DNA from: Anaerolineaceae bacterium
Lineage (GTDB): Bacteria > Chloroflexota > Anaerolineae > Anaerolineales > Anaerolineaceae
Reading direction: 5' to 3'
Assembly (NCBI GenBank): GCA_016841365.1
Contig: JAENZI010000016.1
Span: 1-64,000 of the forward strand
DNA: 64,000 nucleotides
Made by a program: the position numbers and the translations under genes. Shown piece after piece: positions 41,879-50,924 of this stretch (position 1 is its first letter; every line of letters starts with the position of its first letter). Below the pieces are notes generated by a model. That model was not told the DNA's origin. It did not search any database and was given only the letters and a program-made list of their open reading frames with translations.

Positions 41879-42703
41879 ATGGTTTTAAATACCATCCGCC
41901 GCTATTATACTGAGATGTTTTCTGCTGAAAAAAAGGTCGCAGATCTTATCCTTGAAAAACCGCAAGATATTGTCAATATGAGCATCTCTGAGTTGGCAAA
42001 AGCGAGCGACACAAGCGATGCAACGATCATCCGAATGTGTAAGCATGTGGGTTTCAGCGGTTATTATCAGTTGAAATTCAGTCTTGCTGCTGAAAGCGGT
42101 CAACAGCAGGTGATTGACGTTGATCATATTAATACGCCGCCGGAAGATGTTGTTGGCTTTTATGACTTCATTTCCGCCAATATTTTCCAGGCAGCGAAAA
42201 ACATCAATATGGATGTTTTGATGGATTGTGTCAAACTGTTGTCGAACGCAAATATGGTCTATTTTGTTGCATGGGGCAATACCTGGGCGGTTGCTTCTGA
42301 CTTTGCCAACCGCTTGAGTCGGTGCGGCATTAAAACATTTATTTCCGAAACGCCTGAGTACTTCATCCGCAACATTTGTTTGGGTGGCGAGGAGGATGTG
42401 CTGGTGGGCATTTCACATTCGGGCACATCCATTCACGTGATTCAGAACATCGAGCTGGCTAAAGAAAGAAATATCAAAACGATCTTGATCACAAATTCAT
42501 TGGATTCGAAGGCAGCAGAAATTTCGGATTATGTTTTGAGTGCCGAGGTGAAAAACCAGCTTTTTTATGATTTTGGAGGCGCATCCCACATTTTTGAGAT
42601 GCTGATTGTGGATGCATTGATTTATTTCTTATTGCGCACCAATGGAACATTTACGAAACGAGCTGATAGGGCTGAGGTCATCTCGTCGCAGTACAAGCTT
42701 TAG
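41879..42703 (+). CDS. RpiR/MurR-family sugar-responsive regulator
   Basis: A 274-residue regulator. The N-terminal RpiR helix-turn-helix is clear (LILEKPQDIVNMSISELAKASDTSDATIIRMCKHVGFSGYYQLKFSL), and the C-terminal half is a SIS domain (VYFVAWGNTWAVASDFANRLSRCGIKTFI...VLVGISHSGTSIHVIQNIELAKERNIKTILIT) that senses a sugar phosphate. It is the first gene of the operon, behind a strong promoter with paired palindromes, so it likely controls the whole locus. AAAGGAAA precedes the ATG. Confidence 0.93.
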   Translation: MVLNTIRRYYTEMFSAEKKVADLILEKPQDIVNMSISELAKASDTSDATIIRMCKHVGFSGYYQLKFSLAAESGQQQVIDVDHINTPPEDVVGFYDFISANIFQAAKNINMDVLMDCVKLLSNANMVYFVAWGNTWAVASDFANRLSRCGIKTFISETPEYFIRNICLGGEEDVLVGISHSGTSIHVIQNIELAKERNIKTILITNSLDSKAAEISDYVLSAEVKNQLFYDFGGASHIFEMLIVDALIYFLLRTNGTFTKRADRAEVISSQYKL

Positions 42704-42718
42704 TGTTGGAGGTATTTT

Positions 42719-44245
42719 TTGGCACACAAATTTATTTTTGATTGTCAACACATCGATAAATCCTTCGGCGGCACCCATGCATTGGATGATGTTGAGTTTC
42801 ATGTAAAAAGAGGCGAGGTACACGCTCTGGTAGGAGAAAATGGTGCCGGTAAATCAACATTGATGAAGATAATCATCGGGCTTTATAAAGCTGATATGGG
42901 TACGATGATGTTTGAAGAGAAGCCTTATGAAGCGAACAGCCCTGCGCATGCCATCCAAATGGGTATTGCAATGATCCATCAGGAACTGAACCCTGAACCG
43001 CATTTAACCATAGCTGAGCATATCTTTCTTAACAGAGAAGATACGATTGGGAAAACGCCGATATTAAACAAGAAGTTGACCAACCAAAAGGCGCAGGAAA
43101 TTTTAGATAAATTCAATTTCCCCTACAATGCAAAAACCTTGATGGGTGAATTGACGCTTGCCCAGGTTCAAATGATTGAAATTATTAAAGCGGTCTCAAG
43201 CGACGCAAAATTGATCATCATGGACGAGCCTACTTCATCTTTGGACAATGAAGAAACGGATCGATTATTTAACACGATCAGAGATTTAAAGAAAGAGGGT
43301 GTGGCAATCATTTATATCTCTCATCGGATCGAAGAAATCTATGAAATCTGTGATTATGTTTCAGTCTTAAGGGATGGGCGGTATGTTGGCAGTGGCAGCG
43401 TTAAAGATGTGACACGGGCTGATCTCATATCGATGATGGTAGGACGAAAAGTTGACAACATTTTCCCAAAGATTGATGTGCCAATTGGGGATGTCGCGCT
43501 CAAAGTCGAAGGACTTACAGGCAACGGTTTTACCGATATCAATTTTGAGGTCCATCGCGGAGAAATTTTGGGTATCTCTGGTTTGGTGGGTTCTGGGAGA
43601 AGTGAAACATTGCGTGCGATCTTTGGGCTCGATCCGAAAGAAAGTGGAAAAATTTTCCTCGAAGGCCAGGAAATTGAGATCGATAGCCCATTTGATGCAG
43701 TTAAAAACGGGATTGCTATGGTTAATGAAGACCGCAAGAATTTTGGCTTATGTCTTTTCCGTTCTATTCGAGAGAACATTTCTCTATCGAATTTATGGCG
43801 TGATCAGCAGGGACTGTATCTACATGTAAATAAAGAGAAGAAAGAAGTTGGTTCGGTCTCGGAAATCCTCAGGGTAAAAGCTGCCAGTATAGAAGATGAG
43901 GCATATTCCTTAAGCGGTGGAAACCAGCAGAAGGTTGTGCTTTCAAAATGGATCATGGCTAACCCCAAAGTCTTGCTGCTTGATGAACCAACTCGTGGTA
44001 TCGATGTTGGTGCAAAGGCAGAGATCCACTCATTGATGTGTGAGTTTGCGTCAAAAGGGATGGCTATTGTGATGGTGTCATCTGAGTTGCCTGAGATTAT
44101 GGGGATGAGTGACCGGATTCTTGTTTACCATGAAGGCAGAATCAATGGTGAGGTGACACGAGAAGAAATCTTGAGCGGTAAAGCAACACAGGAAACAATT
44201 TTAGCGAGAGAATTTGGTGAAAAGGTGGCAGAGGAAGCATTATGA
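42719..44245 (+). CDS. Sugar ABC importer, double ATPase (RbsA/AlsA type)
   Basis: A 508-residue ATPase with two ABC domains, as in ribose, allose and galactose importers. The first has Walker A GENGAGKST and Walker B LIIMDEPTSSLD; the second has the degenerate P-loop GLVGSGRSE, the signature LSGGNQQKVVLSKW and LLLDEPTRGIDVGAK. The start is TTG at 42719 with GGAGG six bases ahead. Its stop overlaps the permease start by four bases. Confidence 0.95.
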   Translation: MAHKFIFDCQHIDKSFGGTHALDDVEFHVKRGEVHALVGENGAGKSTLMKIIIGLYKADMGTMMFEEKPYEANSPAHAIQMGIAMIHQELNPEPHLTIAEHIFLNREDTIGKTPILNKKLTNQKAQEILDKFNFPYNAKTLMGELTLAQVQMIEIIKAVSSDAKLIIMDEPTSSLDNEETDRLFNTIRDLKKEGVAIIYISHRIEEIYEICDYVSVLRDGRYVGSGSVKDVTRADLISMMVGRKVDNIFPKIDVPIGDVALKVEGLTGNGFTDINFEVHRGEILGISGLVGSGRSETLRAIFGLDPKESGKIFLEGQEIEIDSPFDAVKNGIAMVNEDRKNFGLCLFRSIRENISLSNLWRDQQGLYLHVNKEKKEVGSVSEILRVKAASIEDEAYSLSGGNQQKVVLSKWIMANPKVLLLDEPTRGIDVGAKAEIHSLMCEFASKGMAIVMVSSELPEIMGMSDRILVYHEGRINGEVTREEILSGKATQETILAREFGEKVAEEAL

Positions 44246-45249
44246 AAAGCGCAGTGACAAATCTAACAAGTTCGATTATAAGCAGGCTTTCCACAGGAGA
44301 GATCTTTGGGATGCGCCGGGATCTTTTCCTCAAGCGGTATGGGATCACCATGGTATTGCTTCTTATGGTGGTTGGCGTATCTATATTTTCGCCGACATTC
44401 AGGACCACCCGGAATTTGTTAAGTGTATTGGAGCAAATTTCTGTAAATGGTGTTTTGGCGTTAGGAATGGTTTTTGTGATTACATCGGGTGAAATTGACC
44501 TCTCCATTGGATCAATGCTTGCACTTACCGGCGTAATCATCGGGCAGGTGCTGACCGCGACGGAGTCCATGTTTTTGGCGATCGTGGTTTCTGTAATTGC
44601 CTGTGCCATATTTGGCTTTCTCAATGGCTTCCTGGTTGCAAAATTCAAAATGTTCTCGTTTGTGGTGACATTGTCCACCCAACTGGTGATTCGGGGTGTG
44701 GGATACGTCATTTCTCAAGGAAAATCTATGTCCTTGGCTGATCCGAACTTCCGCAAGATTGGGTTAGGCAGAATCTGGGGAGTCATCCCAAATTCTGTTT
44801 TGATTTTGTTGGGGGTCGCAGCGATCGCCTATTTCTTGCTGCACTGGACAAAGTTCGGGAGATACATTTACGCGGTGGGCGGCAACAAACAAGCGGCTTT
44901 GGCCTCCGGTGTGAATGTTTTCTGGACCAAAGTCAGGGCATTCATGATCATGGGGATTGCATCAGGTATTGCTGGTGTTATTCTGACCAGCCGAATTAAT
45001 GCTGCCCAGCCTAATATTGGGATGGGCTATGAAACGGATGCAATTGCTGCCTGTGTGATCGGCGGCGCCTCGTTCGCTGGCGGTATTTCTACTATTCCGG
45101 GCACTCTTGTAGGCATTGTTATTATTGGAGTCATTTATAACGGTATGAACTTATTGCAAATCGACTCCTATTACCAGGTTATCGTCAAAGGCTTGTTGAT
45201 TATTGGTGCAGTTTTACTGGATATGTTCCTGAGCCGAAAACGGAATTAG
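44242..45249 (+). CDS. Sugar ABC importer permease (RbsC/AlsC type)
   Basis: A 335-residue permease with about ten membrane helices. SVNGVLALGMVFVITSGEIDLSIGSMLALTGVIIG and GGNKQAALASGVNVFWTKVRAFMIMGIASGIAGVI are typical of the ribose-type carbohydrate permeases (BPD_transp_2). One gene encodes the permease, which presumably forms a homodimer. It is translationally coupled to the ATPase gene. A 136-base spacer before the binding-protein gene may hold an extra control site. Confidence 0.93.
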   Translation: MKSAVTNLTSSIISRLSTGEIFGMRRDLFLKRYGITMVLLLMVVGVSIFSPTFRTTRNLLSVLEQISVNGVLALGMVFVITSGEIDLSIGSMLALTGVIIGQVLTATESMFLAIVVSVIACAIFGFLNGFLVAKFKMFSFVVTLSTQLVIRGVGYVISQGKSMSLADPNFRKIGLGRIWGVIPNSVLILLGVAAIAYFLLHWTKFGRYIYAVGGNKQAALASGVNVFWTKVRAFMIMGIASGIAGVILTSRINAAQPNIGMGYETDAIAACVIGGASFAGGISTIPGTLVGIVIIGVIYNGMNLLQIDSYYQVIVKGLLIIGAVLLDMFLSRKRN

Positions 45250-45385
45250 AGATAATTCCAAAAGAAAGGAGAAGCGTTATCGAACCAATTTGCGAAGCTG
45301 ATTTGAATAAGAACACCCCTCGATAAACCTCTTAATCCAAATCAATGGATTGAGAAACCACATTCAAAAAATAAGGAGTAGTAAC

Positions 45386-46360
45386 ATGAAGAAGTTTTTT
45401 GCACTGTTTTTTGTCTTAGTTTTCGCCTTTGTGCTTGTTGCCTGCGGACCCGCAGAAACAGCTGAAACAGGCGGCGAAGAGGCAGAAGCCGAAGACGGTA
45501 TCGTAATTGGCTGGCTGCAGAAGAACACCTCAAACGTTTTCGAAACCTACATCAATGCAGGCGGCGAAGCCTACTTGGATAAAATGGTTGAAGATGGCGT
45601 GATTGAGGATTATGTCACCTTTGATGGCAAGACCGATCCCTCCACTCAAATCAGCCAGGCAAACGACATGGTAAACCTCGGTGTTGATGTTGCCATTCTC
45701 CAGCCCGCTGAGGCTGATGGCAGCGCCCCCGCTTTGCAGGTTTTGGTTGATGCTGGTATCCCCGTTGTCGTTGTGAATGCCCGCACGATTAACACTGACG
45801 AACTCGCCACCTCCTATGTTGGCTCAGATGATGTCAACGCTGGTGAGATCATGGGTCAATTCATAATCGACACCCTTGGTGAATCCGGTAACTATGGGCA
45901 CCTGATGGGCATGATGGGCAACTCTGCTGCTATTCAACGTGCCGAAGGCGTCCACAATATCCTTGACCAATATGAAGGTTGGGTATTGCTTGATGAGCAG
46001 GATGCTGAATGGTCAGGCGACAAAGCCAGCAAATTCACCCAGGACTGGATCCAGATGTATGGTGATGACCTGGATGCAATCATCTGCGCGAATGATGATA
46101 TGTCCGTGGCTGCGAAGAGCGCTGCAATTGCTGCCGGCCGTGCGGATATTGTTGTGATCGGCGTTGATGCAATCGAAGCTGCACTCTCAATGGTGAAAGC
46201 CGGTGAATTGGAAGCCACTGTGTTCCAGGATGGTATTGGACAGGGTGAAGGCGCCGCTCGCACAGCTGTCGAGATCGCTCAGGGTAAAGAAGTTCCAAAA
46301 GAACAATGGATCCCCTTTGTTTTAGTTACCCCTGAAAATGTTGACGAGTTCATTGACTAA
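45386..46360 (+). CDS. Sugar-binding lipoprotein of the ABC importer
   Basis: A 324-residue type 1 periplasmic-binding-fold protein; start at the ATG 45386 with AAGGAG. The signal ends in LVACG, so the Cys is lipidated, followed by an acidic linker (AETAETGGEEAEAEDG). The core has QANDMVNLGVDVAILQPAEADGSAPALQVLVDAGIPVVVVNAR and CANDDMSVAAKSAAIAAGRADIVVIGVDAIEAALSMVKAGELEATVFQD, the ribose/allose-type pattern. Specificity is not readable. A strong hairpin follows the stop. Confidence 0.93.
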   Translation: MKKFFALFFVLVFAFVLVACGPAETAETGGEEAEAEDGIVIGWLQKNTSNVFETYINAGGEAYLDKMVEDGVIEDYVTFDGKTDPSTQISQANDMVNLGVDVAILQPAEADGSAPALQVLVDAGIPVVVVNARTINTDELATSYVGSDDVNAGEIMGQFIIDTLGESGNYGHLMGMMGNSAAIQRAEGVHNILDQYEGWVLLDEQDAEWSGDKASKFTQDWIQMYGDDLDAIICANDDMSVAAKSAAIAAGRADIVVIGVDAIEAALSMVKAGELEATVFQDGIGQGEGAARTAVEIAQGKEVPKEQWIPFVLVTPENVDEFID

Positions 46361-46378
46361 TCGTTACTAACGAATGCG

Positions 46379-46412
46379 TTATCTGCGGCACGAGAAATCG
46401 TGCCGCAGATAA
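46379..46412 (+). promoter_or_regulatory. Intercistronic hairpin after the binding-protein gene
   Basis: A perfect 15-bp stem, TTATCTGCGGCACGA and TCGTGCCGCAGATAA, with a GAAA tetraloop and no T tract. It lies between binding-protein and isomerase genes; such hairpins commonly protect the upstream mRNA and raise binding-protein output. Confidence 0.7.
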
Positions 46413-46435
46413 TATATCTGAGGAATTGTTCCATT

Positions 46436-47275
46436 ATGCAATTATTAAAAAATAGCGGCTTGCCAATCTACTTAGAAAAAGAGTCGAATAAATTGGCCTT
46501 CACTGCACCATTGCAATTAGGCAGCTATGGTGAAAAAATTGTTGGACAAATGTTAGGCCTTTTGGCAAAAGAAGAAAATTTGGAATTATCCACAAAGTTT
46601 TATGATGTCTACCGCGCCATCCGCTATCCAGACGACGAAGAACGCCTGAAAAGAAATAGATATCAATACGATATTACTTATGTGATGGACGGCTTGGTCA
46701 ATGGCGAATGCAAAAAAACTTCCGGTCATTATCATGGATTTAATCCTCAAAGAACAAATACTTACCCTGAAGTTTATGAAGTTATCGAAGGCACTGCGCT
46801 TTACGTTTTGCAGAGAGCAAAAAATTTTGAGTCAGATCCTGAAGGCATTATTATCGAGGATGTTATCCTCACAGTGGTAAAGGCAGGACAAACGATTATT
46901 ATCCCTCCGAATTATGGGCATTGCTCTATCAATATTGGGGATGGGCCAATGATTTTCAGCAATCTGGCATATATTCCATGCCCGGTAATCTATGATTCGG
47001 TCAGGTATTACCACGGCATGAGCTATTATGTTTTTAAGACTGATGGAGAAGTGAAGGCAGAACTTAATCAGCGATACTCGAATGTGCCCGAACCTAAGTT
47101 TGCTGTAGTTAAGGAAAATGAACGATTGGGAATCAAGTTTGGGCTACCGATTTATCAGAGTTATCAACAGAATCCAGGGGCTTTTGAGTTTCTTGGCAAC
47201 CCGGATGCATACGTTGATGAAATTATGTCAATGCTCGAATATAAAGAGAACTTAAAGGATGCGATTATAGGATGA
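46436..47275 (+). CDS. Cupin-type phosphoglucose isomerase family protein
   Basis: A 279-residue protein resembling the archaeal cupin-type glucose-6-phosphate isomerase (PF06560), start at ATG 46436. The metal site is visible: TSGHYHGFNPQRTNTYPEVYEVIEG provides the His-x-His and Glu ligands, and IIIPPNYGHCSINIG the last His. Archaeal members interconvert glucose-6-phosphate and fructose-6-phosphate. Its N-terminal 60 residues extend beyond the usual cupin. It overlaps the next gene by four bases. The natural substrate could be another aldose phosphate. Confidence 0.85.
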   Translation: MQLLKNSGLPIYLEKESNKLAFTAPLQLGSYGEKIVGQMLGLLAKEENLELSTKFYDVYRAIRYPDDEERLKRNRYQYDITYVMDGLVNGECKKTSGHYHGFNPQRTNTYPEVYEVIEGTALYVLQRAKNFESDPEGIIIEDVILTVVKAGQTIIIPPNYGHCSINIGDGPMIFSNLAYIPCPVIYDSVRYYHGMSYYVFKTDGEVKAELNQRYSNVPEPKFAVVKENERLGIKFGLPIYQSYQQNPGAFEFLGNPDAYVDEIMSMLEYKENLKDAIIG

Positions 47276-47913
47276 AAAAATTCCAGGTAGCGTTAGATCT
47301 TTTTACTGCGCAAGCCGCTTTGGATGTTCTTGACGAAGTCGGTGAATACGTGGATGTTATTGAGCTTGGTACGCCGCTAGTCATTGCTGAAGGTGCCAGC
47401 TTTGTCAGTCATGTTAAAGAAAAATATCCTGACAAAATTGTTTTTGCAGATATAAAAATCATTGATGGGGGTAATGTTGTTCCCCGTGTGGTCTTTGATG
47501 CTGGCGCTGATATGGTTTCCGTGTTAGCCGTTGGGGACGACAGCACAGTGAGGGGCGCCATTGAATGCGCTCGTGAGTATGGCAAATTGGTCTTGGTTGA
47601 TATGTGTTCTGTGCCGGATATTGCCCGTCGTGGTATGGAAGTGGATAAGATGGCGCCAGATTATGTGTGTGTGCATGTTGGTTACGATATTCAAGACACA
47701 GGCGTCGATCCCATTGAGGAATTACGGAAGCTGCAAGGAGTTCAGTCTGCAAAAGCAATTGCCGGAGGAATTCAACTATCTAATTTTGCAGAAGCGGTCA
47801 ATAGCCCTGCCGATTTGATTATTGTTGGTGGCGGATTGTATAACCAGAAAAACATGCGTGAAATTGCCCAGAAGATGCATGAGATCATTCACCCTGTTTC
47901 GGTGATGAATTAA
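47272..47913 (+). CDS. hxlA: 3-Hexulose-6-phosphate synthase (or KGPDC-family homologue)
   Basis: A 213-residue member of the OMP-decarboxylase superfamily. FQVALDLFTAQAALDVL, the active-site FADIKIIDGG (Asp-x-Lys-x-x-Asp), VLVDMCSVPDIARRGMEVDKMAPDYVCVHVGYDIQ and IAGGIQL match HPS and 3-keto-L-gulonate-6-phosphate decarboxylase. The following phosphohexuloisomerase gene favours HPS, which joins formaldehyde and ribulose-5-phosphate, or in reverse supplies pentose phosphate from hexose. It overlaps the cupin gene (ATGA) and starts with M-K-K. Confidence 0.82.
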   Translation: MKKFQVALDLFTAQAALDVLDEVGEYVDVIELGTPLVIAEGASFVSHVKEKYPDKIVFADIKIIDGGNVVPRVVFDAGADMVSVLAVGDDSTVRGAIECAREYGKLVLVDMCSVPDIARRGMEVDKMAPDYVCVHVGYDIQDTGVDPIEELRKLQGVQSAKAIAGGIQLSNFAEAVNSPADLIIVGGGLYNQKNMREIAQKMHEIIHPVSVMN

Positions 47914-47931
47914 TCGCAAAGAAGGAAAAAC

Positions 47932-48492
47932 ATGATTATTACTGACACAGCAGTTAGCGCACTAAAAGAGTTGTCAGATTCGATTAAAAGCGTCAATGAA
48001 GAACGCGTAAAAACATTGATGCAAGAAATTTTGAACGCGAAGAAAATTTATGTCACCGGTGCAGGCCGCTCTCTGCTCATGCTGAGGGGTTTTGCAATGC
48101 GTTTGATGCACATCGGTTTAGAAGTATATGTCGTAGGAGATACAACGACGCCCGCATTTGGAGCAGATGATCTTTTGATTGTTGGTTCGGGTTCCGGTGA
48201 AACACTTGGTGCAGTCAATACGGTGACAAAAGCAAAAGCTATTGGCGGCAGGGTCGCCCTGATCACCATCCGTGAGGATTCTACATTGGCAAAAATGAGT
48301 GATTGTGTGATCACCATCCCGGCTTACACCGATAAGGTAAAAGACGACTCAATGAAAAAACCCATCCTGCCTGGCGGCACTATGTTTGAGCAGGCCATGC
48401 TGGTTCTTGGTGATACGATGATCTTGCCGTTAGCTGAAGAAGTAGGCATCCGCACGGATCGTGCGTTCTCTCGACATGCGAACCTGGAATAA
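47932..48492 (+). CDS. hxlB: 6-Phospho-3-hexuloisomerase
   Basis: A 186-residue SIS-domain isomerase. KKIYVTGAGRSLLMLRGFAMRLMHIGLEVYVVGDTTTPAFGADDLLIVGSGSGET, and PGGTMFEQAMLVLGDTMILPLAEEVG, are characteristic of PHI, which converts arabino-3-hexulose-6-phosphate and fructose-6-phosphate. It follows HPS by 18 bases with AAGGA. The HPS/PHI pair is typical of the ribulose monophosphate pathway and of archaeal pentose supply. Confidence 0.9.
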   Translation: MIITDTAVSALKELSDSIKSVNEERVKTLMQEILNAKKIYVTGAGRSLLMLRGFAMRLMHIGLEVYVVGDTTTPAFGADDLLIVGSGSGETLGAVNTVTKAKAIGGRVALITIREDSTLAKMSDCVITIPAYTDKVKDDSMKKPILPGGTMFEQAMLVLGDTMILPLAEEVGIRTDRAFSRHANLE

Positions 48493-48501
48493 GTAGTTGA
48501 T

Positions 48502-49467
48502 ATGAGCGCCTTTTTTGTGGGAATTGATGTTGGTGGGACCAATATCAAAATCATGGTCATGACCTCTGATCTTGATGTATTGGATTGGTGTGTCGTCCCC
48601 ACTCAAAAGGATTTGGGTTACGAAAAGATCTCCGACAACATCATCCATGCAATTGAAAAGATATTTATCAATCATGGTTTAAATGATCCTGAGGTGAAAT
48701 CGATTGGTATGGGTTTGCCGGGGATTGTTGATAAGCACGCGAATAAAACTGTCCATTTGGCTTATATGGCATGGAATGGGTTCAATCCATGTAAGAAGAT
48801 CGGTGCTCATTTCAATGCACCTTCCTTTATTGATAATGACGGCAGCTTGAACGCCTTTGGTGAATATAAGTTTGGGGTTCACGAAAAATTCTCAAATATT
48901 GTCTTGCTCACATTGGGTACCGGTGTTGGATGTGGTGTGGTTATCGAAGGAAAAATTTTCAGAGGATCCCGGAATTTAGGTGCAGAGCTTGGTCATATGC
49001 AGGTCGAAGTTGAGGGTGCAGAAAATTGTGTTCATTGCGGTCATCCTGGCTGTTTAGAGGCATATTGTTCTGGACTCGCCATGGAAAAATTTGCACTCAG
49101 ACAAATGCCAAATTTTCCGACTTCAATCCTGCATCAATTTATTGAACAAAATCGCGGTGTTTATGACAACGCCATGATTACAAAGGGTGTGCAGGTTGGC
49201 GATGATCTTTGCTGCCAGGTAATGGCGCGTTTTATTAAATATCTTTCTGTGGGTGTTGCCAATGTTATGAAGTTGTTCAATCCCGAGTTGATATTGATCG
49301 GTGGCGGGATATCAAATGCGGGTGATGTCTTGCTGAAACCTTTAGCCGAATCTATCCAGGATTTGGTGTTGCACGAGAGGCAGTTATGCCCTGTAGAAAA
49401 AGCTATCCTTGGTCCGCACGCTGGGATGTATGGCGCCTGTGCTTTTGCTGCTGACAGTATCGCCTAG
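48502..49467 (+). CDS. ROK-family sugar kinase
   Basis: A 321-residue kinase. The ATP site is GIDVGGTNIKIMVMTSD; the middle has LTLGTGVGCGVVIEGKIFRGSRNLGAELGHMQVE; the zinc-binding motif is CVHCGHPGCLEAYCSG; the last segment is NPELILIGGGISNAG. ROK kinases phosphorylate hexoses at C6 (glucose, allose, N-acetylmannosamine and others). Located after PHI in the operon, it presumably phosphorylates the imported sugar. No ribosome site is obvious. Confidence 0.92.
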   Translation: MSAFFVGIDVGGTNIKIMVMTSDLDVLDWCVVPTQKDLGYEKISDNIIHAIEKIFINHGLNDPEVKSIGMGLPGIVDKHANKTVHLAYMAWNGFNPCKKIGAHFNAPSFIDNDGSLNAFGEYKFGVHEKFSNIVLLTLGTGVGCGVVIEGKIFRGSRNLGAELGHMQVEVEGAENCVHCGHPGCLEAYCSGLAMEKFALRQMPNFPTSILHQFIEQNRGVYDNAMITKGVQVGDDLCCQVMARFIKYLSVGVANVMKLFNPELILIGGGISNAGDVLLKPLAESIQDLVLHERQLCPVEKAILGPHAGMYGACAFAADSIA

Positions 49468-49513
49468 CTCCCTGCGATTAATGAGTATTTACTTGGTTTG
49501 ATCGCAGGCAGCT
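49467..49513 (+). promoter_or_regulatory. Intercistronic hairpin before the ADP-kinase gene
   Basis: AGCTCCCTGCGAT and ATCGCAGGCAGCT pair almost perfectly around a 22-base loop. It separates the ROK kinase from the next gene and ends at its GGAGG site. Confidence 0.55.
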
Positions 49514-49530
49514 TGGAGGAATGAGATAAC

Positions 49531-50850
49531 GTGGATTATCAGGCAATTTATCATGATTACTACCAGAAAATTCCTTCTGACATTAAAGCCTATAAACAGG
49601 GTAATAGACGGCTTGTATTTGGTTACACGAGTGATCTGGACGTTTTGATCTCCTGGGATAATGAAACGTTCAATCGCGTATTAGCGGAGCATCTTGAAGG
49701 TGAACCCGCTGTAAAGAAATTTGAGATCATCGACTCAATGTCAGACTTTGCCAGGATTGTGAGTTATTACATGATCCGTGGCTGGGGGGGAGAGATTGAG
49801 ATCACTAATAATCTCGTGTGTGAAACGCTTGAAGATCTATTTGACATCGATTTTGCGCTTGGCGGGACTTGTGCCCAAGGTTCAACGGCATTAGGGACGG
49901 TTGGATTTCCTTCGGTCGTTCATATCACAGATCGCTCCAAAGAAGTCAGTCGTTTAATGGATGGCTTGGGAATTGAAGTTATTTCTAATAACGGGAAAGT
50001 GCCAATCATTGAGGGAGCAACACAGGATTTACCTGTCAGGCATATGATCCTTCAATATCCAAAAAATGCCAAAATAGTTATTAACCAAAACCTTCACTTT
50101 GCGCCTGTCTCTAACCGCATGATTATGGATTACGACAAAGTCCATAAACATGTCCCCATCGATCCTGATTTCCTTGCTTATTGTGAGAAAAATGCTGAGA
50201 ACATCCTGGCATACAGCTCTTCAGGTTTCAACGCAATCGTTGATCCAATCATAATGAAGGAAAAAGCCGATCAATTGTCTGTCCATTACAAAAAGATCAG
50301 GGACGCTAACCCTGACTGCCTGATTTATTTTGAGAGTGCACATTATATGAACCAGGATGTCAATGACATGGTGTTTGAACGGCTTGCGAATGCGATTGAC
50401 CTGCTGGGGTTGAATGAAGAGGAGCTTGTTCACCACACACAACGCCATGGATTGGATACTGATAAAGATGATCCGGTATCAGTCATTGAAGCGCTCGATT
50501 TTGTAATGGAAAAATACGAGGTTACCGGGATCGTTTTACACACCAAAGATTATGCTATGTATTACGGACATGATCGGCCAGGTGTTGACTTTATCAAAGG
50601 ACTTACGCTTGGGAACCTGATGGCAGGTACGCGGGCGAGAATTGGAAAGTATGGAACTTATGAAGAGTGTGGTGAAACATTAGCACAACTGATAAGCCCC
50701 ACCGGTGTCGCATTTGCTGAAGCGCTTGAGCACATCGAAACTAAATTCAATGCTTATCTGGTTCCCTCACGCTATATGTCTCAACCCACTTTCACGATCG
50801 GTTTAGGTGATACGTTTGTGGCAGGTTTTATGACATCTTTTATTAACTGA
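49531..50850 (+). CDS. ADP-dependent glucokinase/phosphofructokinase-family kinase
   Basis: A 439-residue protein of the ADP_PFK_GK family (PF04587), ribokinase fold. Family landmarks are ALGGTCAQGSTALGTVGFPSVVHITDRSKE, VSNRMIMDYDKVHKHVPIDPDF, LGLNEEEL and the catalytic FTIGLGDTFVAGF (GxGD). Archaeal members phosphorylate glucose or fructose-6-phosphate with ADP. GTG start 12 bases after GGAGG; ATG-AGA-TAA intervenes. With the aldolase gene next, a phosphofructokinase-type role making fructose-1,6-bisphosphate is the best guess. Bacterial examples are uncommon. Confidence 0.82.
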   Translation: MDYQAIYHDYYQKIPSDIKAYKQGNRRLVFGYTSDLDVLISWDNETFNRVLAEHLEGEPAVKKFEIIDSMSDFARIVSYYMIRGWGGEIEITNNLVCETLEDLFDIDFALGGTCAQGSTALGTVGFPSVVHITDRSKEVSRLMDGLGIEVISNNGKVPIIEGATQDLPVRHMILQYPKNAKIVINQNLHFAPVSNRMIMDYDKVHKHVPIDPDFLAYCEKNAENILAYSSSGFNAIVDPIIMKEKADQLSVHYKKIRDANPDCLIYFESAHYMNQDVNDMVFERLANAIDLLGLNEEELVHHTQRHGLDTDKDDPVSVIEALDFVMEKYEVTGIVLHTKDYAMYYGHDRPGVDFIKGLTLGNLMAGTRARIGKYGTYEECGETLAQLISPTGVAFAEALEHIETKFNAYLVPSRYMSQPTFTIGLGDTFVAGFMTSFIN

Positions 50851-50924
50851 AAAAGGATTTACTCCGGAAATTTTCCGTTGAATATGGAACAACAATATCA
50901 TCTCAAGTTTTGGAGGAAAAAGCT

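Noticed and set aside
45250-45385. Riboswitch before the sugar-binding protein gene
   Set aside because: Only a short weak stem (TTAATCCA/TGGATTGA) is visible; no known riboswitch consensus.
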